A stretch of DNA of 64,000 nucleotides from Acidobacteriaceae bacterium (GCA_003151335.1 PLXE01000088.1:1-64000), one strand, 5' to 3'; positions 1-8,739 are shown, counted from the stretch's first letter. Notes: a model not told the origin generated them from the letters alone. A program made the numbers and translations.

Positions 1-41
1 CTATTGAAACATCACATTTAGCCCTTGCAAGAAGTTTCTTC

Positions 42-112
42 CAGGGGCTGAAGCCCAGGTCATTGTTGGCTCGTTGCGGCACGTCTGAAGACGTGCCCTG
101 ATACAAACCGAT
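42..112 (-). repeat. Palindromic intergenic repeat (family E)
   Basis: Two hairpins in a row: GGGCTGAAGCCC near 45-56 and GGCACGTCTGAAGACGTGCC near 79-98. The reverse complement matches the layout of 57546-57596 (a CGTGCCGCAA block followed by GGGCTTCAGCCCCTG), so this is a dispersed repeat and not a gene. Positions 114-160 continue with a degenerate 'AGTTGCTA' heptamer-type repeat, which is also found at 57636-57676. Confidence 0.6.
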
Positions 113-196
113 TTAGTTGCTAGCGCTAAGTGCTAACCGCTAGTTGCTAATTGCTTCTTCTGATATCTTTTCCATTCATTACCCGAGGCCGCTCGA

Positions 197-1558
197 ATGT
201 CTGTATCCCAAACCCTGGTCGATACCCGCCCGCAGCCGAGCAAGTCGTATCGCTGGTTAGTGCTGATCTTCGTCAGCCTGGCCATGTTCGGCAATTACTA
301 CATTTACGACAGCATCAACCCGCTGGAGCGCATCTTTCTCCAGCAGTTGAATTACTCCGCCTCCATGTTCGGCTGGCTGAATGCCAGCTACAGCGTGGCG
401 GCGGTGGCGACGCTGTTGATCGGCGGCATCCTCATCGATCGCTTCGGAATCAAGAAATCTTTAATGCTCTTTTCAGCTCTCATTCTTTTGGGAGCTCTGT
501 TGACGTCGCTCAGCGGAAATTTTTATCTCATGGTCGCTGGCCGTGCAGTCGTCGGACTCGGCGCTGAATCCCAGATCGTGGCGGTTACGACTGCCCTGGC
601 ACGCTGGTTCAAGGGCAAGGAACTCAGTTTCGCGTTCGGCATCAACCTCACCATCGCCCGAATCGCCTCCATCGCAGCCGACAATTCGCCGACATGGGCC
701 AAGTTCGCCTTCTTCCCCAACGGGGTCAATGCCCAGCCCAGTTGGCATCGTCCCCTGGTACTCGCCGTAGTTGTTGGATCGACGTGCGTGATCGGCGCCC
801 TGGTGTACTGGGCGCAGGAAACTTACGCCGAGACGCGCTATCACCTTGGCAAGTCGAGCGAGCCGGACAAGCTGAGTTTTCGCGAAGGACTGAAATTCAA
901 TCCTTCCTATTGGTACGTGGTCGCGCTGTGTTTCACGTTCTACTCCGGAATCTTTCCCTTCCGTACGTTTGCCATCGATCTGTTCACCAGCAAATTCCTC
1001 TCGCAGATGGGTGCGGCCGCAACCTCGACCGCGGCCTTCGCTTCGGCCCAGCAACAGGCGGGCTGGCTGAACAGTCTGCTTCCGTTTTCTGCCATGATCG
1101 CCACACCCCTCTTTGGCCTGCTCGCCGACCGCATCGGCAAGCGCGCCGGCCTCATGGTCATCGGTTCGTTCCTGATGATGCCGGTGTACCTGATGATCGC
1201 TTACAGCAGCATTTCCCTGCTGGTCCCGGTGTCGCTGATGGGGATTGCCTTCTCGCTGATTCCGGCGGTAATGTGGCCCTCCGTCGCCTACATCGTGGAT
1301 GAGCGGCGGCTGGGCACTGCCTACGCACTGATGAGCTTGTTGCAGCAGATCGGTTTCTTTATCTTCAACCTCGCGATCGGGAAGGCCAACGACATAAGCC
1401 ACGCCGGGCCCACCAATTTCGGCGGCTACGCGTTGGGAATGTGGATCTTCTCGATTCTGGGCTTCTTGGCGTTGCTCTTTGCCCTGTTGTTGCGTCAGCG
1501 TGAGACCGGCCCCAACGCCCACGGACTGGAGACCATCACCACGCATTCGCAGGCGTGA
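197..1558 (+). CDS. MFS family transporter
   Basis: Integral inner-membrane permease of 453 residues with about 12 hydrophobic segments, typical for a major facilitator. Two motif-A-like loops are visible, 'GGILIDRFGIKKS' after the second segment (about residues 76-88) and 'GLLADRIGKRAG' in the second half (about 308-319). These mark the two six-helix bundles. The substrate cannot be told from sequence. The start is the ATG at 197 because the protein then begins with a short polar stretch just before the first membrane helix; a GAGG lies about 10 bases upstream. It stands alone and is convergent with the peptidase gene that ends at 1901; a repeat-rich spacer separates them. Confidence 0.9.
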   Translation: MSVSQTLVDTRPQPSKSYRWLVLIFVSLAMFGNYYIYDSINPLERIFLQQLNYSASMFGWLNASYSVAAVATLLIGGILIDRFGIKKSLMLFSALILLGALLTSLSGNFYLMVAGRAVVGLGAESQIVAVTTALARWFKGKELSFAFGINLTIARIASIAADNSPTWAKFAFFPNGVNAQPSWHRPLVLAVVVGSTCVIGALVYWAQETYAETRYHLGKSSEPDKLSFREGLKFNPSYWYVVALCFTFYSGIFPFRTFAIDLFTSKFLSQMGAAATSTAAFASAQQQAGWLNSLLPFSAMIATPLFGLLADRIGKRAGLMVIGSFLMMPVYLMIAYSSISLLVPVSLMGIAFSLIPAVMWPSVAYIVDERRLGTAYALMSLLQQIGFFIFNLAIGKANDISHAGPTNFGGYALGMWIFSILGFLALLFALLLRQRETGPNAHGLETITTHSQA

Positions 1559-1655
1559 CAGCCGCCGTGGGCAGGGTCAATTCCAGAGTTCCTGTACCCG
1601 CTGTTGGGTGGAGCACGCCTTTCAGGGGCTGCTTATAAAGTCGGTCGGAGGCCAC

Positions 1656-1763
1656 TTTGAAGGGGCGCACCTTTAGGTGCGCCGTTGCAAGTCCCTTATT
1701 CTTGTCATCCCGAACCGACTCTAGTCGGTGAGGGATCTGCTTTTCCGATTTTTTCCGCAGTCT
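1656..1763 (+). repeat. Palindromic repeat, family A copy 1
   Basis: A two-hairpin element: GGGGCGCACCTTTAGGTGCGCC, a linker ending CTTGTCATCC, a second hairpin CCGACTCTAGTCGG, then GAGGGATCTGCTTTTCCGA and a TTTTTCCGCAGTCT tail. Clear relatives are at 57440-57545 and, reversed and inside a gene, at 61712-61799. The hairpin arms vary with compensating changes while the linker and 3' part stay constant. Confidence 0.75.
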
Positions 1764-1800
1764 GTTTCAGGCGTGCATACCAAAGCTGCAAAAAGGGCGA

Positions 1801-1849
1801 GGCTTTAGCCGCTGAGGTAAGGGGTCTGGTCACCTCAGCAGCTAAAGCC
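1801..1849. terminator. Long perfect-type hairpin between convergent genes
   Basis: An 18-bp stem (1801-1818 pairs with 1832-1849, one mismatch) closes a 13-base loop. A second hairpin, GCACCGCTGAAGCGGTGC, follows at about 1872-1889. Together with the family A repeat they fill the 342-bp gap between the MFS gene and the M3 peptidase. No T-run follows, so termination is plausible but not proven; it may simply be another repeat element. Confidence 0.45.
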
Positions 1850-1900
1850 GAATTCAGACACAACTCTCAAATGCACCGCTGAAGCGGTGCTCCACCCGGT

Positions 1901-4030
1901 CTACTTCGAAGCGCCTTGCGTAAGACCGTGATACTTCAGCATCGGTTCAATGCTGGGCTGTGCCCCGCGCCACGTGACGTACATTTTCTCCAAGTCCTCG
2001 GTGTTGCCCCGCGATAACACCATCTTGCGGAAGCGGTCGCCGTTTGCGCGCGTCAGGCCGCCGTGGTCTTCGAACCATTGATAAGCATCGTCATCCAGCA
2101 TCTGGGTCCATAGGTAAGCGTAGTAACCGGCGGCATATCCGCTGCCCCAGATGTGGGCGAAGTAGCTGGAACGGTAACGCGGCGGCGTGTAGCTGATCGC
2201 CAAGTGGGTTTGTTGCAACGCCTCGGTTTCGAATGCATCCGGCTTCTCGATTGGCGCACTTGCCGGAAGCGCGTGCCACATCATGTCCAGCTCGGCCGCC
2301 GCCAGCAACTCAGTGGTGTCGTAGCCCTTGTTGAAGGTGTCCGACTTTTTGATCTTCGCCAACAATTCCGCCGGCATCGCGGCGCCCGTCTTGTAGTGCT
2401 TCGCGTAATGCTGAAAAACCGCAGGGTAGGTGGCCCAGTGCTCGTTGAACTGCGATGGAAACTCGACGAAGTCGCGCGCCGTTTCGGTCCCGGACAGACT
2501 GGGGAATTCGGTATTGGCGAACATGCCGTGCAACGCGTGACCGAATTCGTGGAACATGGTCCTGACATCGTCCGAGGTGAGCAGAGCAGGCTCGCCCGCT
2601 GCGGGCATGGAGAAATTGCCAACGTTACTGACTACCGGCCGCGTACCGAGCAATTTTGACTGGCCGACAAGGTTGTTCATCCAAGCGCCACCTTGCTTGT
2701 TGTCGCGCTTGAAGTAGTCGCAGTAAAACAGCGCCAGCGAACTGCCGTCGGCGTCAAAAACTTCGAACACGCGCACCCCCGGCGTATAGACCGGAAGATC
2801 TTTACGCTCCTTGAAGGTCAGTCCGTAGAGCTGGTTCGCCGCATAGAAAACCCCGTTCTCGAGCACATTGTTGAGCTCGAAATACGGCTTGACCTGCTCC
2901 TCGTCGAGATCGTACTTGGCTTTGCGCACCTGCTCGGCGTAGAAGTCCCAGTCCCACGGCTGGAGTTTAAATCCGCCCTTCTGCTGGTCAATCACGGCCT
3001 GGATGTCCTGGGCTTCGCTGGCTGCCTTGGCCGTTGCCGGGGGTACCAGCGCGTTCATAAACTTCAGCGCCGCTTCCGGGGTTTTGGCCATCTGGTCTTC
3101 CAGCTTCCAGGCAGCGAAGTTGGAAAACCCGAGCAGCTTGGCTTTGTGGGCGCGAAGCTGTGCGATGCGGGCGATGGTGTCACGCGTATCGTTGGCATCG
3201 CCGCGTTCCGCGCGATTCCAGGATTCCGAGAAGAGCGCCTCACGCGTGGCGCGATTTGTCAAAGTGGCCAGATCGGGCTGCTGCGTCGTGTTCTGCAAAG
3301 GCAGGACGAAGCCCTCCGCCTTGCGGCTCTTCGCCGCCTCGGCCGCAGCGCTGATCTGCGCATCGCTAAGGCCCGCCAGCGCCGCTTTGTCCGTCGTCAC
3401 GTATGCGGCCGCCTTCGTCGCAGCCAGCAGCTTTGTCGTGAAGTCGTTGGAAAGGGTCGCCAATTCCGCGTTCAGCTTCTTAAGCTCGGTCTTGTCGGTG
3501 TCGCTGAGCTTGGCCCCGGCATGTACGAACTCTTCGTAGGAATGCTCCACCAGGCGCAACGATTCAGGATCGAGCTTGAGCGCCTGACGCTCTTTGTAGA
3601 TCGTTGCCACCCGCTGAAACAGCTTGGGGTCGAGAAAGATTGCGTCGCGGTGAGCGGCGAGTTTGGGCGCCTCGGCGGCCCTCACCTTCTGCAGCTCTGG
3701 ATTGGTATTCGCGGCGGTCACGGCGAAGAACGCAGCCAGGACCCGCTGCAATAACTGGCCGCTCTTCTCCAATGCGACGAAGGTGTTCTCAAAGGTCGGC
3801 GGCGCGGGATTGTCCGCAATCGCCTGCACCTCCTTGCGTTGCTCGGCCATGCCCGCCTCCATCGCCGGTTGATAATCTCCGTCCTTGATCTTGTCGAAAG
3901 GAGGCGCCTGGAACGGCAGCGAACTGGGCGCGAAGAAAGGGTTGTCGGGACCAAACTTTTCACTGGAAGCCTGAGCAGGAAGAGTGCTTAAGCCAATGAC
4001 GACGGCAGCAGCAAGAATCAGAGCATTCAT
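1901..4030 (-). CDS. Secreted M3 family zinc metallopeptidase (Dcp/oligopeptidase type)
   Basis: Peptidase of the thimet oligopeptidase/peptidyl-dipeptidase Dcp family, which cleaves short peptides. The zinc motif HEFGH lies at about residues 494-498, and the third zinc ligand is probably the Glu of 'DFVEFPSQ' shortly after. Length (709 residues) fits the family. The N-terminus from the ATG at 4030 is a short hydrophobic segment ending in 'PAQAS', a plausible signal peptide, so the enzyme probably works in the periplasm rather than the cytosol as E. coli OpdA does. Monocistronic as far as visible. Confidence 0.93.
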   Translation of the reverse strand: MNALILAAAVVIGLSTLPAQASSEKFGPDNPFFAPSSLPFQAPPFDKIKDGDYQPAMEAGMAEQRKEVQAIADNPAPPTFENTFVALEKSGQLLQRVLAAFFAVTAANTNPELQKVRAAEAPKLAAHRDAIFLDPKLFQRVATIYKERQALKLDPESLRLVEHSYEEFVHAGAKLSDTDKTELKKLNAELATLSNDFTTKLLAATKAAAYVTTDKAALAGLSDAQISAAAEAAKSRKAEGFVLPLQNTTQQPDLATLTNRATREALFSESWNRAERGDANDTRDTIARIAQLRAHKAKLLGFSNFAAWKLEDQMAKTPEAALKFMNALVPPATAKAASEAQDIQAVIDQQKGGFKLQPWDWDFYAEQVRKAKYDLDEEQVKPYFELNNVLENGVFYAANQLYGLTFKERKDLPVYTPGVRVFEVFDADGSSLALFYCDYFKRDNKQGGAWMNNLVGQSKLLGTRPVVSNVGNFSMPAAGEPALLTSDDVRTMFHEFGHALHGMFANTEFPSLSGTETARDFVEFPSQFNEHWATYPAVFQHYAKHYKTGAAMPAELLAKIKKSDTFNKGYDTTELLAAAELDMMWHALPASAPIEKPDAFETEALQQTHLAISYTPPRYRSSYFAHIWGSGYAAGYYAYLWTQMLDDDAYQWFEDHGGLTRANGDRFRKMVLSRGNTEDLEKMYVTWRGAQPSIEPMLKYHGLTQGASK

Positions 4031-4121
4031 GGTTAATAGTGTAATCGCTGGAAGGACAAACGTATTTCCACTTTTGTAGCCGAGACCTCAGCCCGGCCAT
4101 CGTGGGACTGACGACCGACCG

Positions 4122-4874
4122 TTACGCCGAAGTCAGCGCGTCGCGCGTGGCTTTCAGCGTGTGGATCAGCGATTCCTTGGGCAGCTTGCGGATAATCGGC
4201 TCGATCACCCATCCCAGCCCCATGGGGATGTCGCGCGTCAGCGAAATAGCCCGGCACTCGACGTACACGCCGTCGTCCCGCTCCTGGAAACGCCAATAGG
4301 AATACAGGCGCCACAAGAATCCGTAGCCGGTGTCGGGCGGCAGCACCTTCTCTTTTTCCGTGCCGGCATCGTCCACCTCGGCGATTCGCGTGGTATAGGA
4401 GCGGCAGCACCAGCGAGCAGGGTCCACGGACGAATAATGCACGTCGTGGTCGGTGTCGAGCACCACGGTAATGATTTTCTTTTTCAGCAGCCGCAGGAAG
4501 ATCTGGAAATCGTCGCCGTGGTGAGAGATCAGCTTCGAGTCCATCACGTCGGGCTGGTAAACATTCTTGTGGTTGTCGTAATCCTGAATTAGGGCAAGAG
4601 TGGCAGCGACGGTTGCGCGCGGAATGAATGCGGCCCCGATCCAATCGTGAATCAGGCCATTCGGTATCTTGACGGCCGCGTCTCCCGACCATAGTTGCGC
4701 GGCGATGTCTCCATGCCGCACTTGCTGAGCTATTTTAGGATCGGTATCAGACCACAGGAATGCGCCGTGCCCATGCAACGACGGCACCATGGCGGCTTCG
4801 GCCTCGCGGATGTAGGCTTCGAAAGCCGCCATCGTACGAGGCTTCAGCTGCACAATGTTGGCAGTGTGCGCCAT
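4122..4874 (-). CDS. Conserved-looking hypothetical protein
   Basis: A 250-residue soluble protein without signal peptide or membrane segment. I do not recognise a family. Visible features are a His/Asp-rich stretch 'DTDHDVHYSSVDP' in the middle followed by a Cys-Cys pair, and a C-terminal part that could fold as a beta-rich barrel ('DDGVYVECRAISLTRDIPMG'). Coding is supported by a long open frame with typical codon use and a start (ATG at 4874) that leaves a normal 90-bp gap to the PhaR-type regulator upstream on the same strand. It might be a lipid- or ligand-binding protein, but that is a guess. Confidence 0.7.
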   Translation of the reverse strand: MAHTANIVQLKPRTMAAFEAYIREAEAAMVPSLHGHGAFLWSDTDPKIAQQVRHGDIAAQLWSGDAAVKIPNGLIHDWIGAAFIPRATVAATLALIQDYDNHKNVYQPDVMDSKLISHHGDDFQIFLRLLKKKIITVVLDTDHDVHYSSVDPARWCCRSYTTRIAEVDDAGTEKEKVLPPDTGYGFLWRLYSYWRFQERDDGVYVECRAISLTRDIPMGLGWVIEPIIRKLPKESLIHTLKATRDALTSA

Positions 4875-4964
4875 AAGGGTCTGGCCTATTGCGAATCGTG
4901 GGCCGCCAGGATGCGATTGTCAAGGAACGGGCGTCAACATTGAAACAATTCCGCTCGCAACCGT

Positions 4965-5507
4965 CTAAGCCGAAGCGCGGCGGCGCTTTTTCGGCCGCTT
5001 CGGTTTCTCGGGTTTCTGGTGACGAGCTTCCATCTCCGCGATGCGCTTCCGCAGTTCTTGCAGCTCTTGTAGTTCGGTACCGGCCTCGCTTGCGTTTTCC
5101 GTCGCCGACCCTGGCACGAACCTCTTCATCATTTGCAGCGGGGAGAGGGCCACGGATTGCACATCGGTCAAACGGCTTTCCAGCGTGTTCTGCACTTTCT
5201 TGTAAGCATCGAACGCCGACTTCAGATACCACATGATGAATTCCTGGCCGACGCGGTCCGACGCTACGATGAGCTGCCGCAGCAGTTCCAGCGGCAATCC
5301 GGTGGGCTGCTCCTTCGCGTCTTCCACGATGATCTGGGTCAAAGTCACGCGGGTCAGGTCCTCACCGGTCTTGGCATCGACAACTTGCAAGTCTTTCCCG
5401 TTTCGGACTAGGGCGGCGATATCTTCCAGGTTGATGTAGCGGCTCCCAGAAGTGTCGTAGAGTCTGCGGTTTGCGTACTTCTTGATGACCACCTTGCCAG
5501 GGCCCAC
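4965..5507 (-). CDS. phaR: Polyhydroxyalkanoate synthesis regulator (PhaR-type)
   Basis: DNA-binding regulator of the PHB/PHA accumulation family. Residues 4-65 are the N-terminal DNA-binding domain, recognised by 'IKKYANRRLYDT' and 'YINLEDIAALV'; residues 70-115 are the PHB accumulation domain ('LPLELLRQLI..SD'). The C-terminus is Lys/Arg-rich. In characterised bacteria PhaR represses phasin and its own gene and is released by binding PHA granules. I chose the GTG at 5507 because AAGGAGG lies 7 bases upstream; a longer reading frame upstream would start with unrelated hydrophobic residues inside the promoter. It is divergent from the phasin gene, and palindromes in the shared promoter are described separately. 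Confidence 0.92.
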   Translation of the reverse strand: MGPGKVVIKKYANRRLYDTSGSRYINLEDIAALVRNGKDLQVVDAKTGEDLTRVTLTQIIVEDAKEQPTGLPLELLRQLIVASDRVGQEFIMWYLKSAFDAYKKVQNTLESRLTDVQSVALSPLQMMKRFVPGSATENASEAGTELQELQELRKRIAEMEARHQKPEKPKRPKKRRRASA

Positions 5508-5521
5508 GGGCCGCCTCCTTG

Positions 5522-5532
5522 TTGCATTGCAA
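5522..5532. promoter_or_regulatory. Candidate PhaR operator (phaR side)
   Basis: TTGC-ATT-GCAA inverted repeat lying just downstream of a TACAAT box read on the minus strand (5537-5542), i.e. near the expected phaR transcription start. It shares the TGC-N3-GCA core with the palindrome on the phasin side. TGC-rich inverted repeats are the reported targets of PhaR in other bacteria; assignment here is by analogy. Confidence 0.6.
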
Positions 5533-5550
5533 AATAATTGTACTTTTAGA

Positions 5551-5579
5551 TTGACAAGGAGCGCAAGGAATACTAGGTT
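5551..5579 (+). promoter_or_regulatory. Candidate phasin promoter
   Basis: TTGACA at 5551-5556 and TAGGTT at 5574-5579 with a 17-bp spacer. The -35 box is perfect, the -10 box weak. Transcription would start close to 5586, directly at the palindromic operator. Confidence 0.45.
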
Positions 5580-5587
5580 TAACTTAA

Positions 5588-5602
5588 TGCTGCAATGCAG
5601 CA
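5588..5602. promoter_or_regulatory. Candidate PhaR operator (phasin side)
   Basis: TGCTGC-AAT-GCAGCA, a perfect 6-bp inverted repeat with a 3-bp spacer, placed between the candidate -10 box and the phasin ribosome-binding site (GGAGG, 5608-5612). Its core CTGC-N3-GCAG matches the form reported for PhaR sites in Paracoccus. Bound repressor would block the phasin promoter. Confidence 0.68.
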
Positions 5603-5617
5603 AATACGGAGGTCATT

Positions 5618-6532
5618 ATGCCTAGAGCAATTAAGTCCGAGTTCAACACGGCCATCTCCCGGGAGTCATCTTTTGTTTCCTTGCTGTCGGGATGGGTGCA
5701 GCAGGGTGTGGAGAATTTCTTTGCCACGCAACGAATCCTGGTTGATCTGATCACGCGTCAGAATGCGGATGTCATGCACATGCTGCGGGAGCGGTTGAAC
5801 GATCCCGCCTATTGTCCGGCCGAGATTTTGACCGACCTTACCGGCGAGGGAGTGACCAACTTCATTGAAGGACAGAAGTTGCTCCTCAGCTTGGCCCAGC
5901 AGGAATACGAACTGGTCACCAACGGCATGAAAGAGCGGGTTGGCGGTTCACCAACCGCTGTAGCCGCGACCGACTTCATGCGTCGCGGTTTCGATACCTT
6001 TGTCGAGATGCAGCAGGACATCCTTAAGATCGCCAACAAACAGATGCACAACTGGCTGACCGCGGTAAAGGCCGGTAAGCCTTATGACAGCGAGGCTCTA
6101 GTCGAGGCCGCTCGCGAAAGCTTCGACACTTTCGTCCACGCGCAGAAGAAGTTCCTGGACGTCATCAAGGACGAGGCCTCCAAGGCCACCGAAGGCAAGA
6201 ACGGCTCGGCCAAAAAGGCAACCGAGATGACCGAGTTGGCGCGTCACGCCACCGCTGCTTTTATCGAGGCGCAAAAGAAACTGATGGATGTAGCCGGCCG
6301 TCAGGTCAATGCCAGCCTCAAAGCCACCAACCGCTCGCTGAACATGATCTCACCAAAAGCGTTTACGCAACTGCCGGATTTCACCCGTGAAAACGTGAAG
6401 CATTTTGTGAACGCGGAGAAGGCCTTGATCGACACCGTTACCAAACGTACCCCCGAGCACAAACCCGCTCGCAAAACAGCGCACCGGAGACCGCGGACGA
6501 TCAAGGTAAAAACAGCTCACGTTGCAGCCTGA
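5618..6532 (+). CDS. Phasin-family protein with six internal repeats
   Basis: Likely granule-associated phasin, a helical amphipathic protein that coats polyhydroxyalkanoate granules. The 304-residue protein contains six copies of a motif of the form F-x-x-x-Q-K-x-x-x-D (anchoring Phe at residues 35, 82, 128, 172, 215 and 263), spaced 43-48 residues apart, so the whole chain looks like a repeated helical hairpin. The tail is rich in Lys, Arg and His. The start ATG at 5618 has GGAGG 5 bases upstream. Divergent from phaR and probably repressed by it. No PHA synthase is in the window, so the granule role rests on family and context. Confidence 0.85.
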   Translation: MPRAIKSEFNTAISRESSFVSLLSGWVQQGVENFFATQRILVDLITRQNADVMHMLRERLNDPAYCPAEILTDLTGEGVTNFIEGQKLLLSLAQQEYELVTNGMKERVGGSPTAVAATDFMRRGFDTFVEMQQDILKIANKQMHNWLTAVKAGKPYDSEALVEAARESFDTFVHAQKKFLDVIKDEASKATEGKNGSAKKATEMTELARHATAAFIEAQKKLMDVAGRQVNASLKATNRSLNMISPKAFTQLPDFTRENVKHFVNAEKALIDTVTKRTPEHKPARKTAHRRPRTIKVKTAHVAA

Positions 6533-6595
6533 AACTGAGCTGATGCTGTACGGATGTACCTCTTAGCGTGTGAGTTGTAGAAAGCTGTTCGGCGT

Positions 6596-6617
6596 GCCGC
6601 AGCCTATGGGCTGCGGC
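6596..6617. terminator. Hairpin downstream of the phasin gene
   Basis: GCCGCAGCC-TATG-GGCTGCGGC, a perfect 9-bp stem 63 bases after the phasin stop. No T-run follows, so it may be a weak terminator or a repeat. The remaining 6533-6844 spacer holds nothing else I recognise. Confidence 0.4.
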
Positions 6618-6844
6618 GCGCCGGTTCGCTCTCCGCACCTGCCTGAATGGGAAATCATTCCAGCCCTGGCATTCCCCGTTTGCAAAAAATCTACAAATTT
6701 CTGGTAACTCTTGACAGCCCCAGCTACACTAAGTCTCCGGAGATAGCGCGCAATCGTCTGCCAAGGCTGTTGGGCGTCGGCTCTTCGCTGGTCTTGGGCC
6801 CGGCAAGTGGAGGCTCAAGCACAACGGACCGCTCCCGATCAACC

Positions 6845-7615
6845 ATGGCCTCGCCCAACTACGGCTATCGACAAGACTATATAGAGGCTGACGTTGCCAT
6901 TTGGAAGGAAGCGTTGTTTGGGGCAGAGGTGCTCTTACTGCACGGCTCCCCAATCTACTACGGTCTGGGCATACCGCACGGCGACGGTTCCGGAGTTGTC
7001 CTGGTTCCGGGGTTCCTGGGTACCGACACCTATTTGAAGCAACTGCATTCCTGGCTCGGGCGGATTGGCTACCATGCTTATTTTTCCGGTATTGGCCTCA
7101 ATGCCGAATGTCCCAATCTGCTCATCGAGCATCGTCTCAATGAGAACATCGCAAAGGCACTCCTCGCAACCGAGCGCAAGATCCATCTCATCGGCCATAG
7201 CCTGGGCGGCATCATCGCCCGCTCGGTGGCCAATCAGCGGCCGGACGACATCGCATCCGTAATCACCTTAGGCTCCCCCTTCCGTGGGACCGTAGCACAT
7301 CGCACCGTTCTGAAGGCTGCCAACGCCGTCCGTAAGCGAATTTTGCAAGAGCACGGCCCGGCAGTGCTGCCCGCCTGCTACACCGGACGCTGCACCTGCA
7401 ACTTTCTGGCTTCCCTGCGCCGCAAGATGCCCCGCTCCATGGTCGAAACCGCAATCTACACGCGACAGGATGGCGTGGTGGACTGGCGGTATTGCATCAC
7501 CGGCAATGCCAACAGCGATTTTGAAGTTTCAGGCACGCACATTGGGTTGGCCTTTAACGCAGCCGCTTACACCATCATCGCCAATCGCCTGGCGGAAGCG
7601 ACAACCGTCGACTAG
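6845..7615 (+). CDS. Alpha/beta hydrolase (lipase/esterase-like)
   Basis: Serine hydrolase of the alpha/beta fold. The nucleophile elbow is 'GHSLGG' with Ser119; the likely remaining triad members are Asp209 ('RQDGVVD') and His232 ('SGTHIG'). An oxyanion-side loop 'VPGFLGT' is at 54-60. It also has four Cys within 'CYTGRCTC' (about 178-185), a possible disulfide or metal loop not typical for the fold. I place the start at ATG 6845 because the open frame upstream encodes low-complexity sequence without homology character; no strong ribosome-binding site is visible for either. Lying next to phasin and phaR, it could act on PHA or a lipid, but the substrate is unknown. Confidence 0.8.
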   Translation: MASPNYGYRQDYIEADVAIWKEALFGAEVLLLHGSPIYYGLGIPHGDGSGVVLVPGFLGTDTYLKQLHSWLGRIGYHAYFSGIGLNAECPNLLIEHRLNENIAKALLATERKIHLIGHSLGGIIARSVANQRPDDIASVITLGSPFRGTVAHRTVLKAANAVRKRILQEHGPAVLPACYTGRCTCNFLASLRRKMPRSMVETAIYTRQDGVVDWRYCITGNANSDFEVSGTHIGLAFNAAAYTIIANRLAEATTVD

Positions 7616-8046
7616 CAGAAGCTGCCGAACCGCGCATCTGCGCTGCGGCTGGCGATCGCGGACGTTCACCCAGCGATCGTTGCAAACCATCTACCGTGAC
7701 CTCGGCGCTCAACCTTGCATTAGTTATTCTGGCTCTGTCGATTCGTGCGGCCAGCATCTCCACAGCACATTTCGCAGAATTTTCCAACGAGCGCCATCAC
7801 ACAACGGTTGTGATAAGAGCAGAATCCTTGCCCGGCCCGCCAGAGTTCCAATTTGGGAATGAAACCACAAACATTTCATTTTGTTAATGATCCCGACGCT
7901 CCCATGGGGCAAACTGGATGCAGGCACAGTTGGGACGGAGCCAGTGAGAGCAAGGAAGGTTCACGATTCACGGTTTACGGCCCGCTGAAAACTTGTAATT
8001 GGCCGCCCTGCTCCAACTTGAGGGCGAGCAAAAAAGGAGATTTAGC
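7616..8046. other. Intergenic stretch without recognised gene
   Basis: 430 bp. I see short low-complexity runs such as 'TTCACGATTCACGG' near 7960-7975 and the AAGGAG ribosome-binding site of the next gene (8034-8040). No hairpin with a T-run and no coding frame I trust. Confidence 0.5.
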
Positions 8047-8739
8047 ATGCGGCCTCGGACTCTCTCCGTCGTGCTCCTATTCGTTCTTCTAACCACTCTC
8101 ACCTGTTTCTCACAACAAACCGACATCCGGCAGTTCAGCGCTTTTGGCGGCTATTCCTACCTCAGCACGCCGTCGTTGAATCTGACCCAGCGCGGGTTCG
8201 ATGGTGACTTTGGCGTCAACGTGCGCAGTTGGCTGACGCTGGGTGGCGATTTCAGCTATGCCGCTGGCCACAGTTCGCTGGTGCCGAAAGATCTTAATGC
8301 GGCCACACAGGCAAAATTAGCGCCGTTTCTGCCGTTTCTCCCGCCCGGGTACGTAATATCGGTCCCTTACAACTCTGCGACCTATACGTATGAGGCCGGT
8401 CCGCAATTCAACTACCGCGGAATGAAGAAGGTGACCCTCTTCGTGCGTCCGGCGCTGGGGGCGCTGCACGCGAACGTCACGGTCAAGCCGGGCGACCCAA
8501 TCGCCAAACTGCTTGTCGGCGGCCTGCTGGGCACGAATCCGACGAGATCGGACACGGTCGTGTTTTACGGCTTCGGAGGTGGGGCCACCTGGGAGATCAC
8601 GCCGAACTTTGGTCTTCGTGCAGCCGCCGACGTTGTTCACTATAACTTTTTCTCGAATTTATTGAATGGCGGTCGCAACAGCGTGCGTCTCACGGTGGGA
8701 ACGAAGTTCTCGTTTGGCAAGAACATCCTGGGCAAGTAG
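8047..8739 (+). CDS. Predicted outer-membrane beta-barrel protein
   Basis: 230 residues. The first 22 are a signal peptide (hydrophobic core 'VVLLFVLLTTLTCFS'). The mature part alternates short Gly/aromatic-rich strands, for example 'FSAFGGYSYL', 'FVRPALGALHANV' and a final 'RLTVGTKFSFGKN', as in small OmpA/OmpW-like eight-strand barrels; the last strand ends close to the C-terminus as barrel proteins do. ATG at 8047 is chosen because AAAAAAGGAG lies just upstream and it begins the signal peptide exactly. Function unknown; structural or adhesion roles are usual for such proteins. Confidence 0.8.
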   Translation: MRPRTLSVVLLFVLLTTLTCFSQQTDIRQFSAFGGYSYLSTPSLNLTQRGFDGDFGVNVRSWLTLGGDFSYAAGHSSLVPKDLNAATQAKLAPFLPFLPPGYVISVPYNSATYTYEAGPQFNYRGMKKVTLFVRPALGALHANVTVKPGDPIAKLLVGGLLGTNPTRSDTVVFYGFGGGATWEITPNFGLRAAADVVHYNFFSNLLNGGRNSVRLTVGTKFSFGKNILGK

